Source: Candidatus Zhuqueibacterota bacterium (GTDB lineage: Bacteria > Zhuqueibacterota > QNDG01 > JABMRT01). From it: 64,000 nt of DNA. Below, one piece after another: positions 35,014-46,000 of this stretch. A program made the translations under genes and the position numbers. The stretch spans positions 1-64,000 of the forward strand of contig JABMRT010000038.1 in NCBI GenBank assembly GCA_013202295.1, written 5' to 3'. The first letter of the stretch is position 1. Each line of letters starts with the position of its first letter. Below the pieces are notes generated by a model, which did not search any database, was not told the origin of the DNA, and saw only the letters and a list, made by a program, of their open reading frames with translations.

Positions 35014-36312
35014 TTATTGGTTGCTTGCCTTCACACAAGCCTGATAAATATTTTCCAACAGTTCTGACAATTGATCGGTGGGTACGGCAGAGAACGCAAT
35101 GCGCACTAAATTACCAATTGCAATTGTGCCGGTGCTGTATTCGGTCAGCAGAATCTGACGAATGGTTTCGGCTTGCATGCCCTGTTGTAGTTCGAGACAC
35201 ATGAAGTACCCAGAATTGACAGGCAAAGGTTTGAAATAGGGTGCATACTTCTCCTGATTTTGGTCCAGGATGGCCTTCACGGTTTCGTACCGTTTTCTGA
35301 GCAGCGCGTATTTTTCCTTCTTTTCTTCCGCATATCCCGGACTATTAAGTGCATGCAGAATCAGGCTTTGCGAGAGATGAGAATCGTTTGAGATTGTGCC
35401 TCGTACAATGCCGCCTGTTTTTTCTTCTAAGGCAGTGCAAACTTCGGGAGTGATGCCCTTCATAGAGTAAGTGAGGAATCCCACACGAAGGCCCCATACA
35501 TAATCTTCTTTGGTTGCGCCATCAGCTTTAATTGCAAATACGTTTTCATGCAAATCAGCCAGTTTTCCAAATAGAGATTCTTTGTACACGCCCGGCTCAT
35601 ATACCAATCCGAAATAGGCGTCATCCAGAACCACGGCGATTTTATTTCCCGCTTCTGCACTTTTCCGGATCGTGTCCACAATGGCATCCGCGGCTTCGAT
35701 GGTCGGGGAGTATCCGGTCGGATTGTTCGGAAAATTAAGAAGCACAATCTGTTTTCCCCGGTTAGACTTCAGTGTCTGATCCAGCGCTTCAACATCAAAT
35801 CCGTCCTCCGAAAATGTATTGAAGGGGACCAACTCTCCGCCATAAGCTTCCTCGAAGATCAACCTATAGTTGCCCCAAAACTTGTCGGGCAGAAAGATTT
35901 TATCCCCAGGATTCACGAACATCATTCCTGTCACACTGAGTCCGTGTGTGAGGGCGTTGGTTACGACAGGAAGGCTGAGAGTGTTCTGAATCGATGGATT
36001 TTTTTTGAGAATCTGCTCCTGCCAGGTCTTACGCAAATCGGGCTTGCCGTAACTGGGCGCATAGGTAAAGACCTCATTGGGATTGAGCTGAATTTTATCC
36101 GCGATCTGTTTCAGGCGTACAGGTGAGCCGTCATCTTCGAGCGCAATGCCGATGGTGGCGTTGATCTTCTTGCCTTTAGCGTCTCCAGCCTGCTTGACAA
36201 TACCGAGTTTGGGGAAGAAGAATCGTCGTCCCTTCTCCGATAGCAGGTCATATATAACGGGGCAGGCAGATTGAATGATTTCATTGAGTTCTTTTGCCTG
36301 AGGATTGCTCAT
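35014..36312 (-). CDS. PLP-dependent aminotransferase, class I/II
   Basis: This is a 432-residue fold-type I aminotransferase. Visible family features are the PLP-contact segments NFPNNPTGYSP and VLDDAYFGLVY, the likely Schiff-base lysine in ADGATKEDY, and the arginine in WGLRVGF. The substrate is not clear. Its place in an operon for aspartate-derived amino acids suggests aspartate or a related amino acid. It starts 35 bases after the ApgM-like gene. Confidence 0.87.
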   Translation of the reverse strand: MSNPQAKELNEIIQSACPVIYDLLSEKGRRFFFPKLGIVKQAGDAKGKKINATIGIALEDDGSPVRLKQIADKIQLNPNEVFTYAPSYGKPDLRKTWQEQILKKNPSIQNTLSLPVVTNALTHGLSVTGMMFVNPGDKIFLPDKFWGNYRLIFEEAYGGELVPFNTFSEDGFDVEALDQTLKSNRGKQIVLLNFPNNPTGYSPTIEAADAIVDTIRKSAEAGNKIAVVLDDAYFGLVYEPGVYKESLFGKLADLHENVFAIKADGATKEDYVWGLRVGFLTYSMKGITPEVCTALEEKTGGIVRGTISNDSHLSQSLILHALNSPGYAEEKKEKYALLRKRYETVKAILDQNQEKYAPYFKPLPVNSGYFMCLELQQGMQAETIRQILLTEYSTGTIAIGNLVRIAFSAVPTDQLSELLENIYQACVKASNQ

Positions 36313-36347
36313 TGGATTCTCCTCGTGTTTAATTTTGTGTCGTTCTA

Positions 36348-37559
36348 TTAATCTGTGATGCCGAGTGCGAGATGGATGAACATGTCGCCTTTCAACATTC
36401 CCAGTGCACCGTTTTTCACGGAGACTTCATCATACGTCATAACTGAATCCGGCGTCTGTCCTGGATGTCGAATGGCAACCGGTATCGGATCACGTGTGTG
36501 GGTTCCGCTTGATACGGGTGTCGGATGATCCGGCAATACTGAGATAATGGTCTCATCAAGTTGATTGCCCAGTCCATTCAGAATACGCTGAATCAGCCGT
36601 TTGTCAAGATCTTCAATGCAGCGGATCTTTAACCGTAAATCCTTTTCATGGCCGGCTTCATCCGGTGCTTCAACATGTACATACACAAAGTCGTGATCTT
36701 TCAGCGCTTTAAGCGCGGCATCCGCTTTGCCTTCATAGTTCGTGTCATAAAGTCCGGTCGCGCCGTCCACATGGATAACATCCATACCGGCGTATGAAGC
36801 CAGGCCTTTGATCAGATCGACCGCGGAAATCGCCGCGCCACGAATACCATACAGTTCCTGAAATGTTCGCATTACTGGTTTGCGGCCTGGTGACCAGGGC
36901 CATAGACAGTTGGCCGGAAGCTTGCTCGCGTCCATCCGTTTATGATTGATCGGATGGTTCTTGAGCAGTTCCATGGATTCCGCAATCATGCGATTTAAAA
37001 GATCGGCTGTAGGATTCGCGCTCTCACTCTCTGCCTGGATCAATCGATCCACAACCTTTTCGCCCACATAGTCATGAGGCGGTGTACAGATCAGTGCAGG
37101 ATTTCCCTTTGGCAAAATCAACACGTGCCTATAACTCAGTCCCTGATGGATTTGAATGTCCCATTTCTTAAAATGCACCGCAGCTGCATGGATCAAAGGC
37201 TTCGCTTCCTCATCCGAGATGTGACCGGCTGAGTGGCTGGTGATCCGACCATCCGTTACATTAATAAGATTCACTCGCATGGCCAGATCGTCCTCAGCGA
37301 GTACAATACCAAGACTGGCCGCTTCAAGCACTCCGCGTCCGTTAAAGTTGGTACGCGGATCATATCCCAACACACTGAGGTTGGCCACTGCGGAACCGGT
37401 GGGCACATCCGCAGCAATGGTTTCAAACAAACCGGTTCGGCCCTCACGGGCGATCCAATTCATGGCCGGAGTGTCAGCGACTTGCAGCGGTGTTTTTCCA
37501 TCCAATTCGGGAACAGGCTCGTCCGCCATGCCGTCTCCAAGGATAATCAGAGATTTCAT
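36348..37559 (-). CDS. apgM: ApgM-family phosphotransferase, probable alternative homoserine kinase
   Basis: This 403-residue protein belongs to the archaeal-type, cofactor-independent phosphoglycerate mutase family of the alkaline phosphatase superfamily. LGDGMADEPV near residue 8 holds a metal-binding aspartate, GSAVANLSVLGYDP near 56 the likely nucleophile region, and HVEAPDEAGHEKDL and LPDHPTPVSSGTHTRDP further metal ligands. One branch of this family is annotated as a proposed homoserine kinase. The operon has the other threonine genes but no GHMP-type thrB, and this gene overlaps thrC by four bases, so that role is favoured by inference. Confidence 0.85.
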   Translation of the reverse strand: MKSLIILGDGMADEPVPELDGKTPLQVADTPAMNWIAREGRTGLFETIAADVPTGSAVANLSVLGYDPRTNFNGRGVLEAASLGIVLAEDDLAMRVNLINVTDGRITSHSAGHISDEEAKPLIHAAAVHFKKWDIQIHQGLSYRHVLILPKGNPALICTPPHDYVGEKVVDRLIQAESESANPTADLLNRMIAESMELLKNHPINHKRMDASKLPANCLWPWSPGRKPVMRTFQELYGIRGAAISAVDLIKGLASYAGMDVIHVDGATGLYDTNYEGKADAALKALKDHDFVYVHVEAPDEAGHEKDLRLKIRCIEDLDKRLIQRILNGLGNQLDETIISVLPDHPTPVSSGTHTRDPIPVAIRHPGQTPDSVMTYDEVSVKNGALGMLKGDMFIHLALGITD

Positions 37560-38908
37560 GCGCCGTAGGTTTCCTTCAGTAAGTCGCGAAATGCCGGATA
37601 GTCATTGTCCAGTTCGATGTGAAACTCCGGTTTGTCCTCCAACCCCTGAAGACTCGGCGGTGTATCGGGTATGATGCCGAGTAATTGTTCAATCTCTTCC
37701 GGGAATTTTGCGGGATGCGCGGTTTCCACACAAACTGTGAGGGCGTCCGGATTGTCTTCTGTATCCTGATACTTCTTCAATCCGGCCCAGCCGACCGCAC
37801 CGTGGGGTTCGAGAAGCAGGTTGTGATTCTGCCACGCGCTGCGAATCGAAGTCCGGGTTTCCTCATCCGTTACGGAAACCGTCCATAAATCCTCATGTAG
37901 ACGTTTAAGATCCGGCATGCGATGAATAAGGCCGGTCTGGTCGATCCATCCTCTGTACAGGTCAATCACCCGCGCGAAATTGCTGGGATGGCCGACATTC
38001 ATGGCATTCGAAATGCAGACGCGGGAAGGCTCGATTTTATGATATTCCTCAGTCCGAAAAAAGACAGGGACCTCATCGTTCGCATTGGTCGCGATAATGA
38101 GCCGTTCAATGGGCAGACCCATCCGTTTTGCGAGAAGTGCGCCCATCATATTCCCGAAATTTCCGGACGGCACGCAGATTTGAATCGGCTCCCCGATCTC
38201 GGCCAACCGGACGTATGCATAAATATAATAGACAATCTGGGGCAACAAGCGACCGATGTTGATTGAATTCGCGGACGAAAGGCGAATCTCCTCCAAATTT
38301 GGATCGGCGAAAGCTTGTTTAACCAGGGCCTGGCAATTGTCAAATTTACCATCCAACGCCACAGTTCGGATGTTGCCACTCAACGTGGTCATCTGTTTGC
38401 GTTGACGTTCGCTGACCTCATCCGGTGGAAAGAGCACCATGACCTTGACATTTGGGACTCCAAGAAATGCGTTGGCCACCGCACTGCCAGTGTCACCACT
38501 TGTGGCAGTGAGGATCACCAGTTCCTGATCTGACCCCTTTAGCAATTCACCAAACATGCGGGCCATCATGCGGGCTGCGAAATCCTTGAACGAAGCGGTG
38601 GGTCCGCCATCCAATCTAAGAATGTGAGTGCGATTCGTGATGTGTTCCAAAGGCACATCATAATTATAGGCATCCTTACACAGGGTTTTCAGAACCACAT
38701 CCGAAAACACACCTCCTGTATATTTCGAAAGTACAGCAAAGGCGATTTCCGCATATGATTTATCCTTTAAGGTTCGCAATTCCTCCGAGTCCAATTGAGG
38801 AATAGACTCGGGCAGATATAGGCCCAGATCGGGTGCCTGTCCTGTAAGCAGAGCATCCGCAAGATTGACGTTCGGCGCTTTGTGATTGGTCGAATAGAAT
38901 TGAATCAT
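37556..38908 (-). CDS. thrC: Threonine synthase
   Basis: This is a 450-residue PLP enzyme that turns O-phosphohomoserine into threonine. The PLP lysine is in GGPTASFKDFAARMMARMF, and the phosphate-binding loop is TATSGDTGSAVANAF. The sequence is colinear with bacterial ThrC of the longer class (about 450 residues). It starts three bases after asd and its stop overlaps the ApgM-like gene (ATGA). Confidence 0.96.
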   Translation of the reverse strand: MIQFYSTNHKAPNVNLADALLTGQAPDLGLYLPESIPQLDSEELRTLKDKSYAEIAFAVLSKYTGGVFSDVVLKTLCKDAYNYDVPLEHITNRTHILRLDGGPTASFKDFAARMMARMFGELLKGSDQELVILTATSGDTGSAVANAFLGVPNVKVMVLFPPDEVSERQRKQMTTLSGNIRTVALDGKFDNCQALVKQAFADPNLEEIRLSSANSINIGRLLPQIVYYIYAYVRLAEIGEPIQICVPSGNFGNMMGALLAKRMGLPIERLIIATNANDEVPVFFRTEEYHKIEPSRVCISNAMNVGHPSNFARVIDLYRGWIDQTGLIHRMPDLKRLHEDLWTVSVTDEETRTSIRSAWQNHNLLLEPHGAVGWAGLKKYQDTEDNPDALTVCVETAHPAKFPEEIEQLLGIIPDTPPSLQGLEDKPEFHIELDNDYPAFRDLLKETYGA

Positions 38909-38911
38909 GAA

Positions 38912-39994
38912 TTATCCCAAAAACCCTTTTTTCGCCATGAGCTCCGCAGTTAGCACGGCACCACCCGCAGCGCCTCGGACCGTGTTATGCGAAAGGGCCA
39001 CAAATTTCCAATCCAATATCGTATCTTCGCGAAGACGTCCCACAGTGACTGCCATGCCATTGCCCGCGTCCCGATCCAAACCGGTTTGCGGCCGGTCATC
39101 CTCTTCGAAATAAATCAGAAAGGGCTCCGGCGCTGAAGGCAATTCCAACCCCGCAAGTGGATTCTCAAATTTCTCCAAAGCTTCCAGAAGATCTGCTTTT
39201 GTCGGATCCTTCTCAAAATCCACATGCACCACTGCCATATGTCCGTCCACTACGGGCACACGAATACAAGATGCAGAAATTACAGGTTTCTCAGCAGCAT
39301 GGATGACACCATCTTCGACAGTCCCCCAGATTTTCATGGGCTCCTGCTCAGATTTGCCTTCTTCGCCGCCGATATAGGGGATCACATTGTCTACTATCTC
39401 CGGCCATGTTTCAAAGGTTTTACCGGCTCCTGAAATAGCCTGATAGGTGGCCACAATCACCTGCTCGGGTTGAAAGGATTTCCATGCTTCCAGCACAGGC
39501 ACGTACGATTGGATGGAGCAATTGGGTTTGACCACGATACATCCACGACGCCAATCGTTCTTTTCACGCTGTGCTTCGATCACATCCAGATGATGTGGAT
39601 TGACCTCAGGCAGGATCATGGGCACATCGGGTGTCCATCGATGGGCCGAATTGTTAGACACCACAGGCAGTTCCAATCCGGCATAACTGTTTTCAAGCTC
39701 ACGTGTTTTTGCTTTATCCATGCTCAACGCACAAAATACAAAATCGCATTCATCGGCAATGGTCTTCAGGTCCTTTTCTACTTCATAGACATGCAGTTTT
39801 TTGATAGCTTCGGGTATCGGATCTTTCTGAGCCCATCGATCCTGAACCGCTTCTTCATAGGGTTTTCCGGCCGACCGGCTGGATGCTGCGACCGCTGTAA
39901 TTTCAAACCAGGGATGATCCTCCAGCAATGTGATAAAGCGCTGACCGACTGTACCCGTGGCACCCAGGATTCCCACTGAATATTGTTTCATCAT
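38912..39994 (-). CDS. asd: Aspartate-semialdehyde dehydrogenase
   Basis: This is a 360-residue NADP-dependent enzyme of the aspartate pathway. The nucleotide-binding motif is GILGATGTVGQRF, the catalytic cysteine is in KPNCSIQ, and a histidine follows in CIRVPVVDGHMAVVH. The NCS context and the length fit the archaeal/fungal-type branch better than the classical Escherichia coli type. It begins 17 bases after thrA. Confidence 0.95.
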   Translation of the reverse strand: MMKQYSVGILGATGTVGQRFITLLEDHPWFEITAVAASSRSAGKPYEEAVQDRWAQKDPIPEAIKKLHVYEVEKDLKTIADECDFVFCALSMDKAKTRELENSYAGLELPVVSNNSAHRWTPDVPMILPEVNPHHLDVIEAQREKNDWRRGCIVVKPNCSIQSYVPVLEAWKSFQPEQVIVATYQAISGAGKTFETWPEIVDNVIPYIGGEEGKSEQEPMKIWGTVEDGVIHAAEKPVISASCIRVPVVDGHMAVVHVDFEKDPTKADLLEALEKFENPLAGLELPSAPEPFLIYFEEDDRPQTGLDRDAGNGMAVTVGRLREDTILDWKFVALSHNTVRGAAGGAVLTAELMAKKGFLG

Positions 39995-40011
39995 GATTGA
40001 CTGTTCCTCAT

Positions 40012-42465
40012 CTATGATAAATAATTGGCGATTCGAATGATGTCTGCGAAGACGCCCGCAGCTGTGACTTCGGCGCCCGCGCCAGGTCCCTTGATCACAA
40101 GGGGGCGTTCCTTATACCGATCGGTCGTAAACACGATCATGTTGTCACTGCCAGACAAGCCGTAAAATGGATGAGACCCATTCACTTCCTGCAGCTTGAC
40201 AGATGCCTTACCATTTTCAAGACAGGCAATGTAGCGCAGCACGGCATTGTTTTTCTCAGCAGCCTTTCGCCTTTCTTCAATCTCCGGATCGGATTTTTCT
40301 AGTGCCCGGAGAAAGGCGTCCACGGTTGGAGCCTTTCGGCATTCCGCGTTTAGAATATTCTCGACTTCCACATCCTTCGGTTCAAGAGGGATGCCACTGT
40401 CGCGTGCGAGAATCAAGATTTTACGAGCAACATCCAGCCCGTTTAAATCGTCTCTCGGATCGGGTTCTGACAATCCCTTGTCTCTTGCTTCACGAACGAT
40501 TTCACTGAATTGGCGATCTCCGTTAAAGGAGTTGAAAATATAACTCAATGTTCCAGAGAGAACTGCTTCGATTTTTAAAATCTGATCGCCGCTGCTCATC
40601 AGATCATTGAGTGTGCTTAATACAGGCAATCCCGCACCTACATTGGTTTCATAAAGAAATTTTACCCCATGTGCTGAAACGCACTCCTTCAATTTATTAT
40701 ATCGACTGAGAGGTCCTGAATTGGCAATTTTATTAGGTGTAACAATCGAAATCGCCGAGCCCAGGATTTGCTCATAATAATCGACAATGGTTTCAATGCC
40801 AGTGGCATCTACAAAAACTGAATTGGGCAGATTGAGATCCAACATGGTGTTGATATATCGATCAAGATTTATTTTCTGTCCGGATTTTTCCATAAGTATT
40901 TGCCATTTGGAAATATTCAAACCGTTCACATTGAACACCATGCCATCGATATTGCCGATTCCGACCACACGAATTTCAAGAGAGGATTGCTTTTGAAGAT
41001 GAGGTGTATGATCCTGTATCTGTTTAAGCAGCGTACCGCCGATGAGTCCTGTTCCGAGAATAAAAAGATGAATGGATTTGGTGCCAGATAGAAAAAAAGC
41101 ATCGTGTAATGTATTAAGCGCTTTAGATTCATCGGTGCGGTCAATGACCACCGAAATATTTCGTTCAGATGATCCCTGCGCGATGGCGATCACATTAATG
41201 CCGTTCTTTCCCAATGCTTCGAACAGACGGGCTGAAATACCGGGCGTGGATCGCATGTTCTCACCCACGATGGCCACGATGGATCGATCCCTTTCGACAA
41301 TAATCGGTTCCATGGCTCCAGCCGAAATTTCAAGGTCAAATTCCTCTCCAATTGCATCTTTTGCCAAATCGGCAGATTCAGGGCAGACCGCGATACAAAT
41401 TGAATGTTCTGACGAAGCTTGTGTGATGAGAATGACATTGATTTCTTGTTTTGCCAGCGCGCCAAAAAGACGGTTTGATATGCCCACGACTCCCATCAGG
41501 CCGCTGCCCTGGATGCGAAGTAGCGCGATCTCGTCAATCGATGAGATACCCTTCACGAGAAAGGCGGATTCAACCTCGCTATCAATGCAGGTGCCCTCAT
41601 AATCCAGTTGATGAATATTTCGAATGCGCACCGGTATACCCGCCTGAATCGCGGGATGCATAGCCTGTGGCCGGATAATGCGCGCACCAAAATGTGAAAG
41701 TTCCAACGCCTCTACAAAGCTGAGACTGTCGATAGAAATGGCTTTGGGAACTTTTTGCGGATCAGCGGTCATGATGCCGTTGACATCGGTCCAGATTTCG
41801 ATTTCATCAGCTTTCAACGCGGCACCAACCAGTGTGGCTGTTAAATCCGAAGCGCCGCGCCCAAGGGTTGTGGTCTCACCATCCGCAGTTGCACCGATAA
41901 ATCCCGGGATTACAGAAATCCCTTTTTTATCCTTTAATGCTTCGATCGTTTTCTTTTCGGATTCCTTAAAATTTACATGTGCGAAGCCGAATCTATTGTC
42001 TGTGACAATGAATGTGCGGGGATCAATGAGTGTGGTCTCAGATCCCTTTTCTTGTAATGCTGCTGTCAGAATGGTAGCGGCCAGTGTTTCACCAAAACTG
42101 AGTACAAAATCCAGTGTTTTAAAACTCAGTTCCCTAACAAGAAAAACACCATGTAATGTATCCATCATTTCGGCGAACATGGTTTGAATCTGCCCCATAA
42201 TGGCAGACTGATTCGCTTCAGGAATCAGCTCGGCGGCCATGGTGGTATGTGTGTCCTGAATTTGTTTCAGCAGGATTTTGTAATTCTGACCGTGGTTTGC
42301 GGCACAATGACTCAGTTCGATTATTAGATCGGTAATCCCTGAAAAAGCAGAGACAACCACTGGAAATGATTGCTCTTGTTTCGATTCTTTTTGGATGATC
42401 TGGATAACCTTTTGAGTCGAATCCGCATCAAATAATGTGGAACCGCCAAATTTGAGTATTTTCAT
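40012..42465 (-). CDS. thrA: Bifunctional aspartokinase/homoserine dehydrogenase
   Basis: This 817-residue fusion enzyme catalyses the first and third steps toward threonine. The aspartokinase part starts with MKILKFGGST. Two ACT-type regulatory repeats follow (about 300-460, with MGVVGISNRLFGAL and STPGISARLFEALG). The homoserine dehydrogenase starts near 465 with FILGTGLIGGTLL and includes NVGAGLPVLSTLND and DPRDDLNGLDVARK. The frame extends 25 codons upstream, but those lie before the predicted transcription start, so the ATG at 42465 is preferred. Feedback control by threonine through the ACT domains is typical for the family. Confidence 0.96.
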   Translation of the reverse strand: MKILKFGGSTLFDADSTQKVIQIIQKESKQEQSFPVVVSAFSGITDLIIELSHCAANHGQNYKILLKQIQDTHTTMAAELIPEANQSAIMGQIQTMFAEMMDTLHGVFLVRELSFKTLDFVLSFGETLAATILTAALQEKGSETTLIDPRTFIVTDNRFGFAHVNFKESEKKTIEALKDKKGISVIPGFIGATADGETTTLGRGASDLTATLVGAALKADEIEIWTDVNGIMTADPQKVPKAISIDSLSFVEALELSHFGARIIRPQAMHPAIQAGIPVRIRNIHQLDYEGTCIDSEVESAFLVKGISSIDEIALLRIQGSGLMGVVGISNRLFGALAKQEINVILITQASSEHSICIAVCPESADLAKDAIGEEFDLEISAGAMEPIIVERDRSIVAIVGENMRSTPGISARLFEALGKNGINVIAIAQGSSERNISVVIDRTDESKALNTLHDAFFLSGTKSIHLFILGTGLIGGTLLKQIQDHTPHLQKQSSLEIRVVGIGNIDGMVFNVNGLNISKWQILMEKSGQKINLDRYINTMLDLNLPNSVFVDATGIETIVDYYEQILGSAISIVTPNKIANSGPLSRYNKLKECVSAHGVKFLYETNVGAGLPVLSTLNDLMSSGDQILKIEAVLSGTLSYIFNSFNGDRQFSEIVREARDKGLSEPDPRDDLNGLDVARKILILARDSGIPLEPKDVEVENILNAECRKAPTVDAFLRALEKSDPEIEERRKAAEKNNAVLRYIACLENGKASVKLQEVNGSHPFYGLSGSDNMIVFTTDRYKERPLVIKGPGAGAEVTAAGVFADIIRIANYLS

Positions 42466-42518
42466 AGTGGTTCTATCCGTTTCCTCACTTACTTTAACAT
42501 TTATATGAAGTGATCTAA

Positions 42519-42547
42519 AATATAAGAAAAAACTGGTCACATCACAA
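42519..42547 (-). promoter_or_regulatory. Promoter of the threonine operon
   Basis: On the minus strand TTGTGA (42542-42547) and TATATT (42519-42524) are 17 bases apart. The start of transcription would be near 42512, giving a leader of about 47 bases. I see no leader peptide or attenuator. Confidence 0.75.
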
Positions 42548-43046
42548 TCATTTTTAGTTCATTTGACGCGGATAAACTTTCGAAACTAATTCATAATTCA
42601 GTCGGTTATATTCCATGTAAATGGTATTTGGCCGAAGACGTTCGATAGAATGATCAAAGTAAATAGTTGTTGAGTTTTTTTAAAAAATGCAAAAAAACCT
42701 TGCACTTCATGGATAAGAATATTATTTTATTACACTTGTAACTGTCCTATCAGAATGCAGTATAATATTCTGATATGTTACAAGGCAATATTAATTGAGT
42801 ATAAATTCATGAATGCCAGGGGGAAACTGTCCGCATGAATCTATCCACATTTTCTACATGAGTTAAAATCTGTAAACAGGGTATTATTCGTATCATTTAC
42901 GAAGATATCCCGCAGTCTAAAAAGCACATCCAATTAAGCCTTGGTGTCTTTTATTATTACAATTGTTGCTTGGTTTATTGGTGGCATTTTATTTGCTTGA
43001 TTGATGAAGTATGAGGTTCCAATATTTGCCTTAGGAGGGAAAACCC
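42548..43046 (+). other. Gene-free stretch between the divergent threonine and SGNH genes
   Basis: About 500 bases without a credible gene. It holds the plus-strand promoter and dyad described separately, a stem ATTCATG/CATGAAT at 42805-42840 in what would be the long leader of the SGNH gene, and an AGGAGGG ribosome site just before 43047. I recognise no known riboswitch here. Confidence 0.6.
42736..42775 (+). promoter_or_regulatory. Likely promoter of the giant SGNH gene with operator-like dyad
   Basis: A perfect -10 box TATAAT lies at 42761-42766, with a weaker TTGTAA at 42736-42741. TATCAGAAT (42748-42756) and ATTCTGATA (42767-42775) form a perfect 9-base dyad around the -10 box, which looks like a repressor site. 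The leader would be about 270 bases long. Confidence 0.6.
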
Positions 43047-46000
43047 ATGAAAATCAGGAAGATGCACCGTGCCCGATTTCTTCCGGCACTGATCTGTTTT
43101 TACATTATATTGGCCGGTTTTAAGCCGCTTCTGGCGCAAACGCGTATCATGCCGATAGGTAACTCCATTACCTGGGGCAAGGAAAACGGTGGTCCGCCTA
43201 TCGGTACGAATGAGGGCTATCGGAAGATATTGAATCAATACCTTCAGGCAGAATATGCAGCCACGTTGGATCCCAATTTTAATGCGACTTTTGTCGGGGA
43301 TTATGGCAGCACGGCCCCCGGCTATTTTATGGATGGCGCCAAGGTCAGCTGGTTTGTCGATCCGGATAGTTCAACTACGTATGGCCTGCCGTTAATTTCC
43401 GGAGAGCTCACCCAGCACAATCCGGACATCGTGATCCTGCATATCGGCACCAATGACATTAATGCCAGTGCGCCGTTAGGTGATGCGGGTGCCGATGGCA
43501 CGGTGATTTATTATCTAAACCAGTTGGTGACAGCCATTGTTGATCATCCCGGCGTGGACAAACTGCTCCTCTGTCAAATTATTCCTAAACTAGACACACC
43601 TGCAAATCAAAACGGGAGTCTCGTATATAACAATGCAATTAAGGCATTGGTTGAAGATATGCCCACGGCAGATCAGGAAAAAATCGAACTGGTAAATTTA
43701 TATCCCGCTTTTCTGGCAAATCAAAGTACCTATTTTAATTTATCGATCGATCCCGTTCATCCAAATATGAACGGTTATACGACTATGGCCGATTTTTTCT
43801 ATACCTATATTAAATTGCATTTTATTGAAGAAATTACGGACGAATTTAATCGGGCTGCGGGTCCCACAGTCGGCAATAACTGGACCAGTGACGTGGGCAT
43901 GCAAATTAATGATGTGGGTGAGACTGGCGGTGGCGCACTCACATTTAGAACTGCTGGGGATCTTAACTGGGATAACCTGGCTGTGTGGGAGACTTCACGC
44001 AATTTAACCACAGTTCTGGCCAAGTTTCATGTCAATTCCACAGCGGGCGGAATAGAGAATGTCGGTTTGGCCGTTGGATTAAACAGTACGAATATCACAC
44101 AGGCTGATGGGTATCTGGTTGTCGCACGTGGCGGTACGGTGAATGTGAAAGAAATTATAAATGGGAATGCCAATGCCGGCGCTGATATCTCATGGGGGCA
44201 AATCGGATTTACCGCACCCCAGCCGGGCGATATATTACAAGTGGGATACCAGGATGGTACAACCCAGAATACATTCAGTATTACACTTCTGCGTAATGGC
44301 GCAGAAATTGATCAGGTAAACATTTCAGACAACTCACAGTATCAGGGCAATGCGGATACACTTTACTCTGGTTTATTGTTCCACGGATATCAAACAACAC
44401 CTTGGGAATATTATATTGATTCATACACTGTTCAGGTGCAAAAGGACGATGCCACACCTCCTGATCCGGTTGTGATCTCATCCGGATTGGTGAGTAAAAC
44501 CTCAGTTCAAATCAATTGGATCGCCTCTGGAGATGATGGCAATGTCGGAACCGCGTCACAGTATGATCTACGGTATTCCACCTCACATATAACTACTGAA
44601 GCACAATTTGCGGGCGCGATTGTTGTGCCGGGTCTGCCCAGACCAAAGGCATATGGTTCCGCTGAAAGCCATTCTGTGACGGGCCTCTTTCCGGGAACCA
44701 CGTACTTTATGGCAATGAAAGTGATTGATGAGTGGGGCAATGTAAGCATACTCTCCAATGAGGTTGGTGTGACAACCAATGCGGCCGGATTCGTTCATGA
44801 TAAATTTGATCGCGATCCTGAACCCAGTGGATCAATCGGACCGAACTGGAACATTGATGTAAATGAATACAGTATTGATTATAACGCAGGTCCGCTTGAC
44901 GGTGAGTTCTACAATACGCAGGGCAGCTTTGCATGGGGCCGCGTTTCCGTGTACACCGGGCTGCGCAATCCCTCAGTTGTTCGATTTGTTTATGGTGAGA
45001 ATACCACAGAGGCAGGTGTGGGCGGCACAGCCATGGCAGTCATGCTGAAGGGTGATGATATCAACACAACCGACGGATACATGATGTTCATTCAGAATAC
45101 TACATGGGCAGGTCCGTTGCTCAGTCTGTATGAGGTTCGAAATGGTATGGTTGTTGGACCGCCGGACGGCCGTATCGCGGAGGTTCCCTATACTTATAGT
45201 GTGGGCAGTAATATTCATTTCCCGCAGGACGGAGACACATTAACGGTGTTTATGGATTGGTATGATGCAAATGGCGTCAAATTTAACATACAGATTAACG
45301 GCCATCCCTGTACGGATGGGCCGATTTATGATGACAATCGACTCTCATTTGGTATCAATGAAACCACATATGCCGGATTGATGCTCAAGCGTCTGTTCGG
45401 GACGGGTAATGAAAATGCGGTGGATGATTTTTACGCGGCTGCTGAGTTGAGCGGTGTAGGAGGTATTGAGATTGTTGAGGGGGATGGAGAATCCGCTACT
45501 GTGAGTACGGATATGGGTGCGTCCGGTGATTCGCTTCGTATCCTTGTTCGCGATGTCAATGGTGCACCTTTACCGGATTGGCCGGTTTGGTTCTGGGTTG
45601 ATTCCCCGGCAGACGCGACGATTGATGCGCCGGATCCGATGTTCGATCCAATTCAAATTGAAGCAGAGTGGGATCCCGAACCCGAAGGCAGTTATTATAC
45701 GGTAGATAATGTGCCAAGCGCTTCGGGCAGTGCCTATATGGTGACAAATACAGGAAGCTCGGGCCTAGACGGCAGCACATTGGATTATGATTTTTATGTC
45801 CAAACTGCGGGCAGTTATTGGTTCTGGGGGCGTGTGATTACAAAATCAAATGCATATGCATTATATATCACTGTGGATGAAGGCACAGCCAACGAGAAGG
45901 TTTTTCAATGGAATACAACCTATTACAGTGGATCATTCTCCAGTCCATTATTTACATGGAGTCCGGTGAAACATTTGGGCAGTCAATTCCAGCCAATTAC

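Noticed and set aside
41072-41602. 176-codon plus-strand frame inside thrA
   Set aside because: It is antisense to the ACT and aspartokinase region and has no ribosome site.
42548-43046. A threonine attenuator or known riboswitch upstream of the SGNH and threonine genes
   Set aside because: The threonine leader is short with no leader peptide, and the plus-strand leader shows no known riboswitch core.
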